A DNA stretch of 28,382 nt from Holophagaceae bacterium UBA1801 (lineage in GTDB: Bacteria; Acidobacteriota; Holophagae; Holophagales; Holophagaceae), in NCBI GenBank assembly GCA_002319925.1, contig DCFP01000036.1, positions 1-28,382 on the forward strand. The letters are read 5' to 3'. Both the position numbers and the translations under genes were made by a program. The notes below the pieces were generated by a model. The model was not told the origin of the DNA and did no database searches. It worked only from the letters and a program-made list of their open reading frames with translations. This document shows, piece by piece, positions 8,373 to 16,753 of the stretch (the first letter of the stretch is position 1; each line of letters begins with the position of its first letter).

Positions 8373-10574
8373 CTACAAAGGTATTTCGCGTTCGTACCGG
8401 TCTGCCATCCAATTGACATCATAGGCTTCCCGCTGAGCGGTCGATTCACCAATCTTGCGGGCGATGGCGAAAGTCGTTTCATAGGCGGGGTCGTACTGGG
8501 CGCGAATGCGTCCCTTATGGGCCGGAAGGAAGGGCAGGATGGAAGAACGGCCATATACGCCAGTCTCCAACAGCTCAAACCCTGTGTTCGCATTGAGGAG
8601 GGCTGGCCAGGCGTGATCCGACATGCGCCAAAAATCCCAAGGCTCCGCATGCAAGGGCCAGGAAACGGGCACCCCTGCGATGAACAGGCCACCCATGCAC
8701 ATCACCCGGTTCGCCTCGACCACGAACCGCCAGGGGGCCAAGAAGTGCTCCATGGCACTAAACGAATAGACAACTTTCACACTCCTGGGCGGCAGCAATT
8801 CCGACAGGCGATGGGCATCCCCCACCAGATCGACGTTGGGCCCCGGGTGGATATCAAGGGCCACATACTCCCATTCGGGACCGAGTTTCGCCCGCACGGC
8901 CTCGGAATTTTCGCCTCGTCCACCCACTTCCAGGAACCTTCCCCCACCCATCGGCTTCAGGTGTTTCATGATCTGCTCCCAGCGGGCCGGCCAGGATGGA
9001 AGATGATCCGGGCAGAGCGGCAGCTCCATCTCGGTCGCGTCTGAAAAGCGTGCGCGGATCCGGAAGTTCCTCAGCTCATCCGTCTGCGAGCTGCCCAGGT
9101 ACTGAAGGTCCGTGAACTCCGCGAGCAATCCGTGGACACAGTGTCCTGCGCTGGCCATTTGTGGTCCGAACTGTTCCATCAGGGCCGGTGCGCGAAGCGG
9201 GTATGAGGTCCGCTCCGGGGTCAAGCCTTGGCCATCGTGGGCGACCGCGGCGCCGGTCGTCCAGCGCACGCCTGTCACCTCCACGGGCGGGATCAACGCC
9301 AAACTCACCAGCTCAGCGCCGGGCCGATGCAACTCGAATTCGAAGTGAAAGTAGTTGCGGAAAAAGAAAGCCGCCTGCACGGCGAACCAGGTCGACTCTC
9401 CAACCTCAACGGCGCTCTCGAACAGGCGATGGTTCGGATTCGCATCCAGCGAATGCAGAGCCAATCCCAGAACTCGCGGCCAACTGATGGCCGTCCCCGC
9501 CGCATTGAAAAAGACATAGACCCACTCGCTGGTGGTTAGTGGAGAACGGAACCTCACACGCAGTTCAAAGCTTCCAGTAGGTTCACGATCCACCTCACAA
9601 GCCAGCAACTCATCCCCGATATCCACACACTTGCCGGAGGCATCCACCACCGCGAAGGCTCGCTGGTATCGCGTAGTGAAGCCGCTGATCTCGAACCGGC
9701 ATGTCATCCCTTCGGGAATGGTCACGCGCAGCCTCAACTCAAGCCCAAGCCCCGCTTGGAAAGGTACGAGGTAGGCCAACCCAAAGAGCTGCCCCACCTT
9801 CTCTGGGATCATGCTATCCGGACAATAGGGCGCCCAAGGCAGGCAATTGAACCGTGTGATTCCCGGTCCCTCCGTGACCGTCCAATGCTGTGTCGGATCT
9901 TCCGAGGGCTTGGTCGGCAATTCTTGTTTTGAGTACAAGAGAAAGGTCACGGATTCTCCTTCTCCATCCGAGGCGTCCAGCACGAACAGGAAGCCGTTCC
10001 CCACCTTGTCATCCGGATCCACGGCCTCCAGCACCCTGAATCCGTTGCGTTCGCACATCTGCAGGAATGTCCGCGCAGTCCAGCGGGAATAGTGTTCATG
10101 TGTATCCTTCGCCGGCGGGGGGATCTCCCCGACATGGCGCTGATGAAGTTCATGGTAGTCCGACAAAGGCTTGTCGGCATCGCTGCCAAGGGCGTGCCGT
10201 TGGGGGCAGACCACGATGACATATTTCCGGGCCAGGCGACGCCATTCCTGGATGGCCCCGATGGGATCCCAGATGTGCTCGATCACGTGCGACGAAAGCA
10301 CAAAGTCCACGCTCTTGTCTGGCAGCGGAATGGCATCGCCGGGCGCCATGATTTCGACCGTCATGGCCTCTCCGCAAAGCTGCACTTCTGCCCGCTTGTA
10401 AACGGTGTTCAGGTCATCCGTGAAGTCAACGTTGAGCGTGTCCACGCCGAACGCGTTATGCGCACTGCCACCGATCTCCAGACCACTCAACCCATCCAAG
10501 TAGCGGTGCACGGTGGGTGATTCAGGAAATAACTTAGAAAGGCGGATCATGGTTGGCTTAGTGTGTGCAGACAT
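8373..10574 (-). CDS. Two-headed SAM methyltransferase protein with beta-rich middle
   Basis: A 733-residue protein with class I methyltransferase features at both ends. The N-terminal unit (about 25-205) has GLEIGGSAHNAFGV as motif I, an acidic ALD/NVDF strand and FVLSSHVIEHIWDP, the usual 'HVxEHxxDP' of small-molecule or glycan methyltransferases. The C-terminal unit (about 533-700) repeats the plan with RFLEVGGRGENSEAV, YVALDIHPGPNVDLVGDA and VVYSFSAMEHFLAPW. The 300 residues between them look beta-rich and carry no motif I recognise, perhaps a carbohydrate-binding sandwich. The start is ATG 10574, with GAGG 8 bases upstream. It is divergent from the radical SAM gene and belongs to the accessory island with the NRPS and RgpF-type genes. 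A surface glycan or its attached amino acid is a plausible substrate, by inference. Confidence 0.75.
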   Translation of the reverse strand: MSAHTKPTMIRLSKLFPESPTVHRYLDGLSGLEIGGSAHNAFGVDTLNVDFTDDLNTVYKRAEVQLCGEAMTVEIMAPGDAIPLPDKSVDFVLSSHVIEHIWDPIGAIQEWRRLARKYVIVVCPQRHALGSDADKPLSDYHELHQRHVGEIPPPAKDTHEHYSRWTARTFLQMCERNGFRVLEAVDPDDKVGNGFLFVLDASDGEGESVTFLLYSKQELPTKPSEDPTQHWTVTEGPGITRFNCLPWAPYCPDSMIPEKVGQLFGLAYLVPFQAGLGLELRLRVTIPEGMTCRFEISGFTTRYQRAFAVVDASGKCVDIGDELLACEVDREPTGSFELRVRFRSPLTTSEWVYVFFNAAGTAISWPRVLGLALHSLDANPNHRLFESAVEVGESTWFAVQAAFFFRNYFHFEFELHRPGAELVSLALIPPVEVTGVRWTTGAAVAHDGQGLTPERTSYPLRAPALMEQFGPQMASAGHCVHGLLAEFTDLQYLGSSQTDELRNFRIRARFSDATEMELPLCPDHLPSWPARWEQIMKHLKPMGGGRFLEVGGRGENSEAVRAKLGPEWEYVALDIHPGPNVDLVGDAHRLSELLPPRSVKVVYSFSAMEHFLAPWRFVVEANRVMCMGGLFIAGVPVSWPLHAEPWDFWRMSDHAWPALLNANTGFELLETGVYGRSSILPFLPAHKGRIRAQYDPAYETTFAIARKIGESTAQREAYDVNWMADRYEREIPL

Positions 10575-10697
10575 CCATCATGCCTCAAGGCATCGGGGTA
10601 AACCACGCAGCGCCTCCTCCCAAAGCGGGCACCATCGATACCTTTGCGTTCTCGCCTGCATCGGCGAGATCTCGAGAGCACCCGGGTAGATATCTTG

Positions 10698-10720
10698 GCC
10701 GCCGCCAGCTTGGCGGTGGC
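10698..10720. repeat. Hairpin in the divergent control region 10575-10828
   Basis: Ten-base arms (GCCGCCGCCA and TGGCGGTGGC, one G-T-type mismatch) with a three-base loop lie midway in the 254-base gap between the divergent methyltransferase and radical SAM genes. No T-run follows on either strand. It could be an operator, a leader structure or chance in GC-rich DNA. Nothing else of note was seen in this gap apart from a weaker TCGCC/GGCGA pair upstream of it. Confidence 0.3.
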
Positions 10721-10828
10721 AGCCGAGTGTGCGTTCTCCACCATGGGTGATTTCCTGCGTGGTTATCCGGGCTGTTTGATGGCACGCTGGATCAAGACGT
10801 CCTGCGGTGAACGAGAAAGAGCCTAAAA

Positions 10829-12166
10829 ATGAGCCCACTGTTCAATTTCACCCTTCCCCTGCTGATCCAGGAACCGACGAAAGGTCTGCTCTCACTCCTC
10901 GACGAAGGCCTTAAAGGTTCCGCCCAGCATTTCGTCAGGTTCGATCTCTATCCCTTGATATCTCCATCCCACATGAAACGGCACTATGGCTTCTGGGACA
11001 TTCCCCTGGTGGAGATCCAGGATGCGCGCACGGAGATCCTGTTCGATTTGGCCGCCCGGACCCTTGGTCTGCCAAAAACTGGGAAAGTCTTCCCGCTGGC
11101 CTGGCAGGGATTGGTCGATGAGGAAGGCTACTGTCATCTTCATGTCTCCATCTGGAACAAAGCCGCAGAACCACCACAGCTCCTGGCACTGCAATCCCTG
11201 CCCGTGATCATGGCCACCAAGGGTTTGGACCTCCCTTTGAAACAGATCTGCATTCCCGTGACCGACCGCTGCAATCTCCAGTGCACCATGTGTCCCAGGC
11301 AGGGCACCCACGAAATCGTGGACATGGATGTCCCCACTGATGCGCTCGACGCCATGCTGGAAGCTGGGCCGCATTTCGTGTCGGCTTTGCTGCAGGGCCA
11401 AGGAGAGCCCATGCTTTACCCCGGCATCTTCGACCTGATCCCGCGGATCAAAGCGAAGATGGCTGCCGAGGGCGAGGTCGGGCTGACCACCAACGCCACG
11501 CTTCTCGACCAGCGGACGGCTGAGCGGCTGCTGGACACAGGCATCGACTTCCTCTACTTTTCCGTGGATGCGGCTTCCAAAGAGCTCTATGAATCCATCC
11601 GCGTGGGAGCCAGCTTCGATCGGGTCACGGCCAACATTCACCGCTGCATCCAGTACCGCAAGGACTCCGGCCGGACCAAGCCTCGATTCATGCTGAATTT
11701 TGTCCTCCTTGAACAGAACATCCACGAAATACCAGCCTTCGTCGAATTGGCTGCCCAGCTGGGAGTGGAAAACGTCACCTTCAGCTACTGCACGGACTCC
11801 ACCACCGGTAACCTGAAAGCATTCGGCGCCGAAGCGCTCCAGGACCTCTTCCTGCAGGCCCATGAAACGGGAAGCCGGATGCAGGTCAACGTGAGCACGC
11901 CTCCCCTCTCCAAATGCGCCACCGAGGTCTGCTACTTCATGGAAAGAGCGGTGGTCCTGATACCTGGACGGGTCTTCCCATGCCATCTCATGGCACCCGG
12001 CTACCGGACCTCCGCACGCAATGTCTCCTTCGGTGATGTGCGGCACACTCCACTCCTGGAGATTTGGAACCAGCCGGATTACCGAGAATTCCGGAGTCGG
12101 GTGCTGACTGGTGACTACCCGGACGTGTGCCATGGCTGCGAGGTGAAGGCCTACTTGGTCCCCTGA
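10829..12166 (+). CDS. Radical SAM enzyme with SPASM-like C-terminal cysteines
   Basis: A 445-residue radical SAM protein. The 4Fe-4S motif CNLQCTMC (Cys148, 152, 155) is preceded by an N-terminal region of about 135 residues that I do not recognise. Typical barrel motifs follow: LQGQGEPMLYP, VGLTTNATLL and DFLYFSVDAASKELYESIR. The C-terminal 90 residues hold cysteines in an SPASM/twitch-like arrangement (KCATEVCYF, GRVFPCHLMAPG, then DVCHGCEVK), which would hold one or two auxiliary clusters. Enzymes of this shape modify peptides, sugars or other small molecules; the substrate cannot be read here. ATG 10829 has AAAGAG upstream. The gene ends exactly where the left inverted repeat begins, and its neighbours are the two-headed methyltransferase and the NRPS. 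Confidence 0.85.
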   Translation: MSPLFNFTLPLLIQEPTKGLLSLLDEGLKGSAQHFVRFDLYPLISPSHMKRHYGFWDIPLVEIQDARTEILFDLAARTLGLPKTGKVFPLAWQGLVDEEGYCHLHVSIWNKAAEPPQLLALQSLPVIMATKGLDLPLKQICIPVTDRCNLQCTMCPRQGTHEIVDMDVPTDALDAMLEAGPHFVSALLQGQGEPMLYPGIFDLIPRIKAKMAAEGEVGLTTNATLLDQRTAERLLDTGIDFLYFSVDAASKELYESIRVGASFDRVTANIHRCIQYRKDSGRTKPRFMLNFVLLEQNIHEIPAFVELAAQLGVENVTFSYCTDSTTGNLKAFGAEALQDLFLQAHETGSRMQVNVSTPPLSKCATEVCYFMERAVVLIPGRVFPCHLMAPGYRTSARNVSFGDVRHTPLLEIWNQPDYREFRSRVLTGDYPDVCHGCEVKAYLVP

Positions 12167-12196
12167 GAGTGTGTCTAAAAAATCGCGTGCGCCGCG
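12167..12196 (+). repeat. Left inverted repeat bounding the NRPS segment (IS-end-like)
   Basis: Starts with GAGTGTGTCT directly after the radical SAM stop codon. It matches the reverse complement of 16754-16783 at 25 of 30 positions (mismatches at positions 9, 11, 13, 19 and 24). It looks like the terminal repeat of a transposable element pointing inward. The DNA just inside (12197-12412) carries no recognised gene; read on the minus strand one frame ends in a TAG within the repeat, as transposase genes often do, so this may be a worn IS end. No target duplication is visible. Confidence 0.55.
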
Positions 12197-12412
12197 CTGG
12201 GAGCGCCGGGCGAGGAGATCAAGGAAAGTGAGGGAGGGGGAAGCGGTATTACTACCGACGAGCCTGACGAGGAACTGCGTGGTCCGAATCCAGGCATCTT
12301 TGAGGTGGTCTCTCACAAGATCTGCAGACCATTTGAAAAGTTGGGGGTAACAGTCAAGCACTTTAATAAGCGATGTTCGACGCCAAGCACATTAGAGCTA
12401 TGCCGAACGTGT

Positions 12413-15400
12413 CTACCGGGAGGAAGGCAACCTTTGCTGCAAGGCCTTGGCCAAGGACTTGATATTGGGCTTCTCGAAGAACTGACCGTGCGCACCCGTG
12501 ATGATATCCACCGTAAACCCCGCAGGATAGGCATCGCGAAAGACCTCCGCCGGATCACCCCCACGCCCATATGGATTTTGCTCACTATCCCGCCCGAAGA
12601 TGAGCGAGACCGGTCCATCGTGCGGAGGAAAGGCCCCCTGCTCCATCAAAATGAGCAAAGACACCGTGCGGCCCAGCTCGCACAATCTTTGCGCGATGCG
12701 ATGAGCGATGGTGCCGCCCTGACAATTGCCACCGAGCAGGAAGGGACCAGCAGGTTGCACGATGACCATCTCAGAGGCATAGTGCGCCGCGAGTGCAGAG
12801 ACGTTCTCGTCCGTATATTCCATGATGAGGTAGCCCGAACGCATCCCGTGCACGGGTCTTTTGGACCCAAGATACTTGGCGAGCTGCTCCAGTTCACGAT
12901 AGCCCTGCAAGCACCAGAACAGTCCCGGGTATCTGCCCGCTTCGTTAAGAGTGACGATGAACGACTCCGGGTTGGAGCGTTTTCCCTTCCAACTCCTAAC
13001 GTACTGCCATTGCTTGTCGAGGAGGTCCCCCAGCACCACAGAGTCGCCAGATGCCGCTTGGCCTGTTCCCGGCCGCACGGTGAAAAGCCCAGGTTCCGCA
13101 GCATCACCCTCGTTCACATCGTTGATCCGTTGGGCCAAGGTGGCAGGGGTCGGCGACTCGAAGATCCAACGTATGGGCAGATCTACGCCTCCCCCACGTA
13201 CCCGGAGCAGTGAGATTACCTTGAAGGCGAGCAACGAATGACCACCGAGTTCGAAGAAATCGTCGTGGATGCCCACGCGCTCCACCTTCAGCACTTCCTC
13301 CCAGATCGCCACCAGGAGGTGCTCGGTAGGCGTGCGTGGTGCGACGTAGGGATGGCCCTGGTTCAGCCCCGCTTGGTCAGGAATTGGCAGTGACCGCCGG
13401 TCCACTTTGCCCGCCGTGGTGCGGGGAAGGGCATCAAGGGGCACGAAGGCGGTGGGAATCATGTATTCAGGCAGCGACATCTTGAGGAAACTGCGAAGTT
13501 CAGCAAGGGACGGTAGAGGATTGCCAACCAAATAGGCCACCAGTCGGAGCCCGCCGTAGGCATCGGGGAGGGCCACCACAGAACACTCCCGCAGGGCGGG
13601 CAAGCGGGCCAAGGTGTCCTCAATCTCCCCCAATTCAACCCGGTAGCCGCGAATCTTCACCTGCTGGTCGGTGCGGCCAAGAAACTCAATAACCCCGTTC
13701 GCTCGATACCGGCAGCGATCGCCGGTTCGATAGAGCCGCGCCCCCGGTAAGGAACCGAAAGGGTCTTCCACGAAGGCTCGCTCCGTGAGTTCCGGTTGGC
13801 CCAGGTAGCCCCGAGCAATACCAATGCCACCGACGACCAATTCACCGACCACACCCACAGGAACGGGTTGGAGCCGGGCATCCAGAATGTATGTCTGGTA
13901 TCCCGGGAAGGGCACACCGATGGGCACATCCCGATCCAGATCCGATGCTTGCTGGAACTCGAAGGCCGTGGCACCGTACGTCGTCTCCGTGGGTCCGTAG
14001 GCGTTCATGATTCGCAAGCCCGGCACCAAGTCTCTCCAAACTTGCAGGGCGCGCTCTTTCTTGGCGTGGAGCCCCGTGAGCAGACACTTGAGACGCAATC
14101 GTCCAGCATCGGCAGCCAGGTGGGCAGCCACTTCCATGAGCATGGCGGGCACGATGTAGGTTGTCGTGATGCCGTGGTCCACCAGATACCGGGCAAAGTA
14201 GGCAGCATCCGTACTGTGCTCAGGACGGACAATGTGGACGGTCCCTCCGAAGCAAAGGCAGCTCCAGAACTCCTCCACGGAGGTATCGAAATTAAAGGGT
14301 GCAACGTTGGTGCCGACCCGTCCCGACGAATCCTGGGTCACGCTCTGGTAGGCGTGGAGGAAGCCCAGCACATTGCGGTGGGAAATCATGACGCCCTTGG
14401 GCCGACCCGTTGAACCCGAGGTAAAAATGACGTAGGCCAGATCTTCTGCATGCACTGGTGAGGCCATCGGAGGCACAGGGCAAGAAGAGAGGGAGGACCA
14501 GTCCCGGTCCAAACAGAACACCTGATAGCTCCCACCGGGCAGGTCGGGCAGTAGCCGTTCCTGGGTGAGCAGTACCGACACCTTGGCCTGGGCCAGCATG
14601 GAAGCCAGGCGTTCCGCAGGATCATCGGGGTTCAAGGGCACGAAAGCGCCACCCGCCTTCAGGATCGCCAGCAGGCCCACTACCAACTCCAACGAGCGCT
14701 CCACGGCGATGCCTACCAGCACCCCGGGACCGACGCCGAGCCCCCGCAGGTAGTGGGCCAACCGGTCCGCTCGCGCATCCAGTTCGCAATAAGTGAGAGA
14801 ACGACCTTCGAACACCACGGCTACCCTGGCCGGCGAGCTTCTGGCCCAGGCTTCGAACAGCTGGTGGATGCAGGCCTCCTGCGGAAACAGACAAGACGTG
14901 GCGTTCCAATCGAAGAGCAGGGTCTGGCGCTCCTGCGCGGTAAGCATGGAGAGGTCTTGCAAGCGCTGCCCGGCTCCTGCGCTCAGACCGCCGAGTAGCA
15001 TCTGGAAATGCCCAAGCATGCGGGTAATGTCCTCCAGGAGGAAATACCGCGTGTCGAAGCCGATCTTCACGGTGGGCTGGCGCGTTCCGTAGACCGCCAG
15101 CGTCAGGGGCGTGTCGAGTGTCTCCTTGAGCTTGGCGCTCCAGGAACAGTCAGCAGGCAGATGCTGCGCCACGCCCTCCTCGCCACTTGCCCAATCGAAC
15201 ATGACCAAGGTCTTGAACAGCGGCTGCCCGGCCGGAACGCCGCTGCAGCGCTGGACTTCAACCAGGGGAGTACGCTCATGGTGGCGCAGTGCCTTCCACT
15301 GGGCACGCAGATCCTGGAGCCAGGAAACGACTTCCGCCTCTGGAGACACGGCAACGCGAAGGGGTAGCACATTGATGAAGAGTCCCAACGCGGCATGCGC

Positions 15401-16291
15401 TTCATGCATCCTGGACCACTTGGTGGTGAGTGTGGCACCGAAGACCACATCCTCGCAGTCTGTCATCCGGCTGAGCAGCATCGCCCATGCACCCATTACA
15501 AGCGTGTTGTGGGTGAGGTCGTGAGCTGCCAGGAAGGAAGTGATCTGGCGGGCGAGTTGGGAGTCAAGTTGAAGGACCACGGTCTGGTGGTGGAACGGTG
15601 CGTCCTTCCGCAATTCCCCCACCTCTGTCGGTTCGGTGAATCCTTGGAGAAGCCCCTTCCAGTGGGCCTCGTCCGCATGGCGATCCCGCTCGCCTAACCA
15701 GCGGATGAAGTCGCGGAAAGGGACGGGCGGCGGGAGTTCGAGCTGTTCACGGCGGCGGAGGCTCCTGTAGATCCGAGCCAGCTCGGACAGCGCTATGACG
15801 TGGGCTCCACCATCTGCCAGCGCATGATGATGGCTCCACAACAGCCGCCAGTGATTTTCACCCAGGCGCACTAGAGTGCAGCGCATGAGGGGCGCCGACG
15901 CTCGGTCCCAAACCCGCCTACGATCGACTTCCAGCAGGGCTTCCCAAGCCTTTCCGTGCCACTCCGGTGCCTGGGCGCGCCAGTCCTGAAAAGCCCAGGG
16001 AAGGGTAACCCTCGCGTGAACCACCTGGTAGGGCGTTCCGGAAGCATCCTCTGGAAAGGAGGTCCGAAACAGATCATGGCGAGTCAGGACACCCTGAAAC
16101 GCCTGCTGGAGCATGTCTGGATCGACCGCCTCCGGCATATCGAGGGTGTGCTGCTGGGTATAGACCCCCTCCCCTCGGGCCAAATCGCTGTGAAACAGCA
16201 TGCCCATCTGGGTGGAGGAGAGTGGGTAGGCCTGGGCCTCAGTGTCTGGCATGTAGGTGGGCTCCATAATCATGGGGATAGCTTGTGTCAT
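12413..16291 (-). CDS. Single-module nonribosomal peptide synthetase (C-A-T-TE)
   Basis: A 1292-residue NRPS with four domains. Condensation covers about 20-450 with HHALADG at 155-161 (intact HHxxxDG). Adenylation covers about 470-970 with FTSGSTGRPKG (623-633), NAYGPTETT (763-771), YRTGD (854-858), GRTDQQVKIRGYRVELGEIE (872-891) and the catalytic Lys962 in TAGKVDRR. The carrier protein covers about 985-1055 with phosphopantetheine Ser1019 in ELGGHSLL. Thioesterase covers about 1110-1290 with GGNCQGG, so the nucleophile is Cys1190 rather than Ser, and probable His1268 in GAHGQFF. Because condensation comes first, it must take an acyl or aminoacyl donor from elsewhere, activate one amino acid and release the product by the thioesterase. 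The start ATG 16291 has GAGAGG about 11 bases upstream; ATG 16252 (GGAG 9 bases upstream) is an alternative. The product is unknown. Confidence 0.93.
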   Translation of the reverse strand: MTQAIPMIMEPTYMPDTEAQAYPLSSTQMGMLFHSDLARGEGVYTQQHTLDMPEAVDPDMLQQAFQGVLTRHDLFRTSFPEDASGTPYQVVHARVTLPWAFQDWRAQAPEWHGKAWEALLEVDRRRVWDRASAPLMRCTLVRLGENHWRLLWSHHHALADGGAHVIALSELARIYRSLRRREQLELPPPVPFRDFIRWLGERDRHADEAHWKGLLQGFTEPTEVGELRKDAPFHHQTVVLQLDSQLARQITSFLAAHDLTHNTLVMGAWAMLLSRMTDCEDVVFGATLTTKWSRMHEAHAALGLFINVLPLRVAVSPEAEVVSWLQDLRAQWKALRHHERTPLVEVQRCSGVPAGQPLFKTLVMFDWASGEEGVAQHLPADCSWSAKLKETLDTPLTLAVYGTRQPTVKIGFDTRYFLLEDITRMLGHFQMLLGGLSAGAGQRLQDLSMLTAQERQTLLFDWNATSCLFPQEACIHQLFEAWARSSPARVAVVFEGRSLTYCELDARADRLAHYLRGLGVGPGVLVGIAVERSLELVVGLLAILKAGGAFVPLNPDDPAERLASMLAQAKVSVLLTQERLLPDLPGGSYQVFCLDRDWSSLSSCPVPPMASPVHAEDLAYVIFTSGSTGRPKGVMISHRNVLGFLHAYQSVTQDSSGRVGTNVAPFNFDTSVEEFWSCLCFGGTVHIVRPEHSTDAAYFARYLVDHGITTTYIVPAMLMEVAAHLAADAGRLRLKCLLTGLHAKKERALQVWRDLVPGLRIMNAYGPTETTYGATAFEFQQASDLDRDVPIGVPFPGYQTYILDARLQPVPVGVVGELVVGGIGIARGYLGQPELTERAFVEDPFGSLPGARLYRTGDRCRYRANGVIEFLGRTDQQVKIRGYRVELGEIEDTLARLPALRECSVVALPDAYGGLRLVAYLVGNPLPSLAELRSFLKMSLPEYMIPTAFVPLDALPRTTAGKVDRRSLPIPDQAGLNQGHPYVAPRTPTEHLLVAIWEEVLKVERVGIHDDFFELGGHSLLAFKVISLLRVRGGGVDLPIRWIFESPTPATLAQRINDVNEGDAAEPGLFTVRPGTGQAASGDSVVLGDLLDKQWQYVRSWKGKRSNPESFIVTLNEAGRYPGLFWCLQGYRELEQLAKYLGSKRPVHGMRSGYLIMEYTDENVSALAAHYASEMVIVQPAGPFLLGGNCQGGTIAHRIAQRLCELGRTVSLLILMEQGAFPPHDGPVSLIFGRDSEQNPYGRGGDPAEVFRDAYPAGFTVDIITGAHGQFFEKPNIKSLAKALQQRLPSSR

Positions 16292-16344
16292 TCCAGCACA
16301 AACCTCTCATCTTCCCAAGGCCAAGCATGGAAGCGGCGATTCCC

Positions 16345-16504
16345 CTAAACGAAGACCAGCAGGCCTGCTAGATAGAAGGCCACTTGCACCGTGGGTTCGA
16401 GGTAGTGCTTCCCGATGGAAAACCGCTCATGAAAGAGCCAGAGATAGAAGTCAGGATAGGTAAAACAAGCACTGCGCAGGCGATTCGGAAGCGGTAGCGA
16501 AGAG
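16345..16504 (-). pseudogene. 3' remnant of a membrane-protein gene
   Basis: The minus strand here reads in one frame FTYPDFYLWLFHERFSIGKH, then YLEPTVQVAFYLAGLLVFV and a TAG stop at 16345-16347. The aromatic, hydrophobic make-up looks like the C-terminal end of a real membrane protein rather than an antisense shadow, because no gene is present on the other strand. Upstream the frame runs straight into the GC-rich repeat element, so the 5' part of the gene has been lost. It ends 53 bases before the NRPS start, in the right place for the preceding gene of the same operon. An acyltransferase or glycan-export protein would fit the surroundings, but the family cannot be named from some 45 residues. 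Confidence 0.45.
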
Positions 16505-16618
16505 CCCAACGCGGAGGCGCGGAGAAAGAAGGAGGCTCGCGGAGGAGGCTGTCCAATGGATGGCTGAGCTCTTCTTTCTCCGCGATCCTCCGCTGTCCTC
16601 TGCGCCTCCGCGTTAGGG
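16505..16618. repeat. GC-rich interspersed repeat with inverted arms
   Basis: Left arm AACGCGGAGGCGC followed by GGAGAAAGAAG (16508-16531). The right arm (16571-16615), read as reverse complement, has the same two blocks with about 20 extra bases between them (AGAGGACAGCGGAGGATCGC). Such 'CGCGGAGGCGCAGAGG' elements recur between genes in many GC-rich bacterial genomes and encode nothing known. Here it cuts off the 5' end of the membrane-protein remnant. Confidence 0.6.
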
Positions 16619-16681
16619 TTTTCCAATCCCGTGCTGAACATTCTTGGTAATCAGATTGTGCAAAGACCCACATCGCGCTGC

Positions 16682-16726
16682 GGAAAAGGGCGATATGGCG
16701 ACGCACTGCGTCGCGCGCCCTTTTCC
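16682..16726. repeat. Long two-step hairpin inside the right inverted-repeat segment
   Basis: Outer arms GGAAAAGGGCG (16682-16692) and CGCCCTTTTCC (16716-16726) are perfect. Inner arms GCGACGC (16698-16704) and GCGTCGC (16708-16714) are also perfect. It lies 69 bases past the RgpF-type gene stop and could end its transcript, though no clean T-run follows. Subterminal hairpins also occur inside IS elements, where they block outside transcription. Confidence 0.45.
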
Positions 16727-16753
16727 TTGCTGGATCATGCGGATAGCCGCCGT

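Noticed and set aside
10892..12361. 489-codon minus-strand frame opposite the radical SAM gene
   Set aside because: A shadow of the real gene. Only its first part (12177-12361) lies outside a gene and could be a worn IS end, but it matches no transposase that I can recognise.
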